Source: an uncultured Eubacteriales bacterium
Lineage (GTDB): Bacteria > Bacillota > Clostridia > Oscillospirales > Acutalibacteraceae
NCBI GenBank assembly: GCA_934444895.1
Contig: CAKSDA010000029.1
Location: forward strand, 1 to 16,079
Length of the DNA: 16,079 nucleotides
Direction: 5' to 3'
Shown: positions 14,229 through 16,079 of the stretch, piece by piece
How positions within the stretch are numbered: position 1 is the first letter of the stretch
Layout: every line of letters begins with the position of its first letter
Program-made: the position numbers and the translations under genes
Notes under the pieces: generated by a model
What the model was told of the DNA's origin: nothing
What the model saw: the letters and a program-made list of their open reading frames with translations, nothing else
Database searches by the model: none

Positions 14229-15176
14229 TTAATCGTCATAATTATTAAGCGTAAATCCAAGCGAATGAAGCTTAGCAATAACCTCTTCTAACGACTTACG
14301 ACCAAGGTTACGAACCTTCATCATTTCTTCCTCTGATTTGCTGATTAAATCTTCAACCGTGTTAATTCCGGCGCGCTTTAAGCAGTTAAAGCTGCGAACC
14401 GACAGGTCAAGTTCCTCAATGGTCATCTCAAGAACTTTTTCTTTAGCGTTGTCTCCCTTTTCAACCATTATTTCAACATCATTGGTCTCTTCGGCAAGAT
14501 CAACAAACAGTTTAAGGTGATCAATAAGGATTTTTGCAGACAACGACACTGCTTCCTCAGCAGTAATTGTGCCGTTAGTCCAAACCTCAAGAGTTAAGCA
14601 ATTATAATCTGTTACCTGTTCCTTACGGGTATTTTCAACGCCGAACTTAACCTTGGTAACAGGAGTATATATACTGTCAACTGGAATAAGACCGGTAATA
14701 GCCTGAGCCGGTTTATTTTCCTCCGACGGAACATATCCGCGACCTTTGTCGAGGACAATTTCCATAAACAGCTTTCCACCCTCGCATATTGTTGCTATAT
14801 ACAAATCCGGATTCAGAATTTCAACTTCCGAGTCGGCCTTAATGGAAGCAGCCGTTACAACACAGGGACCTTCTGCTTCAATGTAAACAGTTTTAGGACC
14901 GTTACTGTGAAGTTTTGCGGTTAAACCCTTAATATTGAGAATAATTTCCGTTACATCTTCCTTAACGCCGTCGATAGTTGAAAATTCGTGGAGAACACCG
15001 TCAATTTTAACTGAGGTTACAGCAACACCCGGAAGAGAGGACAAGAGTACTCTGCGAAGGCTGTTACCAAGTGTTGTACCATAACCGCTTTCAAGCGGCT
15101 TTAAGGTAAACTTACCGTAACGACCGTCGCTGGAAACATCAAGAGCCTCAAGTGTGGGCTTTTCAATCTCTATCAT
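14229..15176 (-). CDS. rpoA: DNA-directed RNA polymerase subunit alpha
   Basis: Assembles the RNA polymerase core and contacts activators and UP elements. The chosen product is 315 residues, the usual size. The N-terminal domain shows GYGTTLGNSLRRVLLSSLPG (31-50), the dimer and beta-contact region. The C-terminal domain has the helix-hairpin-helix pair (LDLSVRSFNCLKRAGINTVEDL, then KVRNLGRKSLEEVIAKL). I chose the ATG at 15176 because GGAG lies 6 bases upstream. The longer frame opens at an ATG at 15200 without a ribosome binding site, and MIEIEKP is the normal RpoA start. It follows rpsD in the standard rpsK-rpsD-rpoA-rplQ order. Confidence 0.98.
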   Translation of the reverse strand: MIEIEKPTLEALDVSSDGRYGKFTLKPLESGYGTTLGNSLRRVLLSSLPGVAVTSVKIDGVLHEFSTIDGVKEDVTEIILNIKGLTAKLHSNGPKTVYIEAEGPCVVTAASIKADSEVEILNPDLYIATICEGGKLFMEIVLDKGRGYVPSEENKPAQAITGLIPVDSIYTPVTKVKFGVENTRKEQVTDYNCLTLEVWTNGTITAEEAVSLSAKILIDHLKLFVDLAEETNDVEIMVEKGDNAKEKVLEMTIEELDLSVRSFNCLKRAGINTVEDLISKSEEEMMKVRNLGRKSLEEVIAKLHSLGFTLNNYDD

Positions 15177-15215
15177 TAAAAGCTCCGTTTCTCCGCACAT
15201 GTTATATTTCTATCG

Positions 15216-15245
15216 TTCTTCTGTTAAGTGCGGTATACAGAAGAA
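15216..15245 (-). repeat. Intercistronic hairpin between rpsD and rpoA
   Basis: TTCTTCTGT (15216-15224) pairs perfectly with 15237-15245 over 9 bp with a 12-base loop, inside the 88-base rpsD-rpoA gap. On the minus strand no T run follows the stem, so it is not a terminator. It may affect mRNA processing or set the ratio of S4 to alpha subunit. Confidence 0.5.
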
Positions 15246-15264
15246 GAATAAAAACAGTTTTTGC

Positions 15265-15891
15265 TTATTTAGAATAGAACTCAACAATAAGCTGCTCTTC
15301 AATAGGAGCATCAATTTGGTCACGAGTCGGAAGTTCAATAACCTTTGCCTCGAAAGCATCACGGTTAACATCAATCCACTGTGGAACCGGATGTGCTGAA
15401 TTTGCTTCAATAACAGCCTTGATTTTTTCATTGCCTCTGCTCTTTTCGCAAACGGTAACTACATCGCCTGCACGGAGAAGATATGATGCAATATCAACTC
15501 TGTGGCCGTTAACTTCAAAATGGCCATGACCAACTAACTGTCTGGCTTCTGCTCTTGAAGATGCAAAACCAACTCTGTAAACTACATTATCCAAACGGCT
15601 TTCAAGAATTCTTAAAAGGTTTTCACCTGTAACGCCGGTTTTACGCTCGGCAATTTCAAAATAGTGATGGAATTGACCTTCCTGAACTCCGTAAAAACGC
15701 CTGGCTTTCTGCTTTGCACGAAGCTGTAAGCCATATTCGGATGTTTTCTTTCTTCCCTGGCCATGCTGACCCGGGGCATATGCTCTTATACCGATAGAAC
15801 ATTTTTCAGAATAGCAGCGCTCGCCCTTTAAAAACAATTTTTGTCCTTCACGGCGGCACAATCTACATACCGCACCGGTATATCTTGCCAT
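15265..15891 (-). CDS. rpsD: 30S ribosomal protein S4
   Basis: Primary 16S rRNA-binding protein that nucleates assembly of the 30S body. In several bacteria it also represses its own synthesis. The 208-residue product keeps four cysteines near the N-terminus (C9, C12, C26, C31; spacing C-X2-C-X13-C-X4-C), so it is the zinc-binding C+ form. The S4 RNA-binding domain lies at about 98-160 (RLDNVVYRVGFASSRAEARQLVGHGH, then VNGHRVDIASYLLRAGDVV). The ATG has a strong GGAGGTG 6 bases upstream. It begins 18 bases after the rpsK stop, with that ribosome binding site filling the gap. Confidence 0.98.
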   Translation of the reverse strand: MARYTGAVCRLCRREGQKLFLKGERCYSEKCSIGIRAYAPGQHGQGRKKTSEYGLQLRAKQKARRFYGVQEGQFHHYFEIAERKTGVTGENLLRILESRLDNVVYRVGFASSRAEARQLVGHGHFEVNGHRVDIASYLLRAGDVVTVCEKSRGNEKIKAVIEANSAHPVPQWIDVNRDAFEAKVIELPTRDQIDAPIEEQLIVEFYSK

Positions 15892-15909
15892 CTAATACAC
15901 CTCCAATTA

Positions 15910-16079
15910 TTATACTCTTCTTCTCTTGGGTGGACGGCAGCCATTATGCGGAATAGGAGTAACATCTTTAATCATGCTTACTTCAAGTCCTGCTGACTGC
16001 AGTGCACGAATAGCAGCCTCTCTGCCGGCTCCCGGACCTTTTACAAATACTTCAACAGACTTAAGACCATGTTCCATTG
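15910..16079 (-). CDS. rpsK: 30S ribosomal protein S11, C-terminal part (runs off the window)
   Basis: Only the last 55 codons are inside the window; the start lies beyond 16079. Reading from the edge, the protein continues MEHGLKSVEVFVKG, then PGAGREAAIRALQSAGL, then IKDVTPIPHNGCRPPKRRRV and a TAA stop (15910-15912). The PHNGCRPPKRRRV ending is the S11 hallmark. S11 sits on the platform of the small subunit. Next comes rpsD in the usual alpha-operon order. Confidence 0.97.
   Translation of the reverse strand, partial: MEHGLKSVEVFVKGPGAGREAAIRALQSAGLEVSMIKDVTPIPHNGCRPPKRRRV

Overview
The window looks like a chromosomal core segment of a low-GC, Gram-positive Clostridia-type anaerobe. Supporting signs are strong GGAGG-type ribosome binding sites, AT-rich intergenic DNA, the redox repressor Rex, an S-box (SAM-I) riboswitch ahead of metK, an ECF vitamin-transporter S component, a minD-mgsA pair and a zinc-ribbon (four-Cys) S4. 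The exact genus cannot be fixed from the sequence. No tRNA, rRNA, CRISPR array, transposase or prophage gene is visible.

Layout. Bases 1-45 carry a promoter reading leftward out of the window. From 192 to 10038 all genes lie on the minus strand. In transcription order they are a MinD-family ATPase, a methylglyoxal-synthase homologue, aspS, aconitase, NADP-isocitrate dehydrogenase, rex (closed by a 22-bp hairpin terminator) and a copA-type Cu(I) ATPase with its own promoter. Aconitase, ICDH and Rex form a block for 2-oxoglutarate supply plus NADH sensing, with no terminator visible between them. From 10634 to 13719 genes are on the plus strand: a RibU-like S component, metK under a complete SAM-I riboswitch, and an acidic coiled-coil protein of unknown function. 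A bidirectional terminator at 13782-13822 separates this from the end of the ribosomal alpha operon on the minus strand (rplQ, rpoA, rpsD and the 3' part of rpsK).

The least ordinary stretch is the 595-base gap between minD and the RibU-like gene (10039-10633). It has two back-to-back promoters, 29 bp apart at their -35 boxes, each followed by a long foldable leader (about 290 nt toward minD, about 200 nt toward ribU). Neither leader matches a riboswitch consensus I can recall, and the RibU leader lacks the FMN aptamer usually expected there. A second oddity is the mgsA homologue: two residues equivalent to the catalytic Asp71 and His98 of E. coli MgsA are both serine, so it may not make methylglyoxal. 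Third, several gene junctions carry short tandem or dispersed duplications (15-18 bp units). One of them copies the 3' end of minD and appears to have created its present stop codon.

For copA, the other named enzymes and the ribosomal genes the family assignment is secure. Five start codons were moved inward (icd, acn, aspS, rpoA, ribU) because the Shine-Dalgarno sequence fits the internal ATG.
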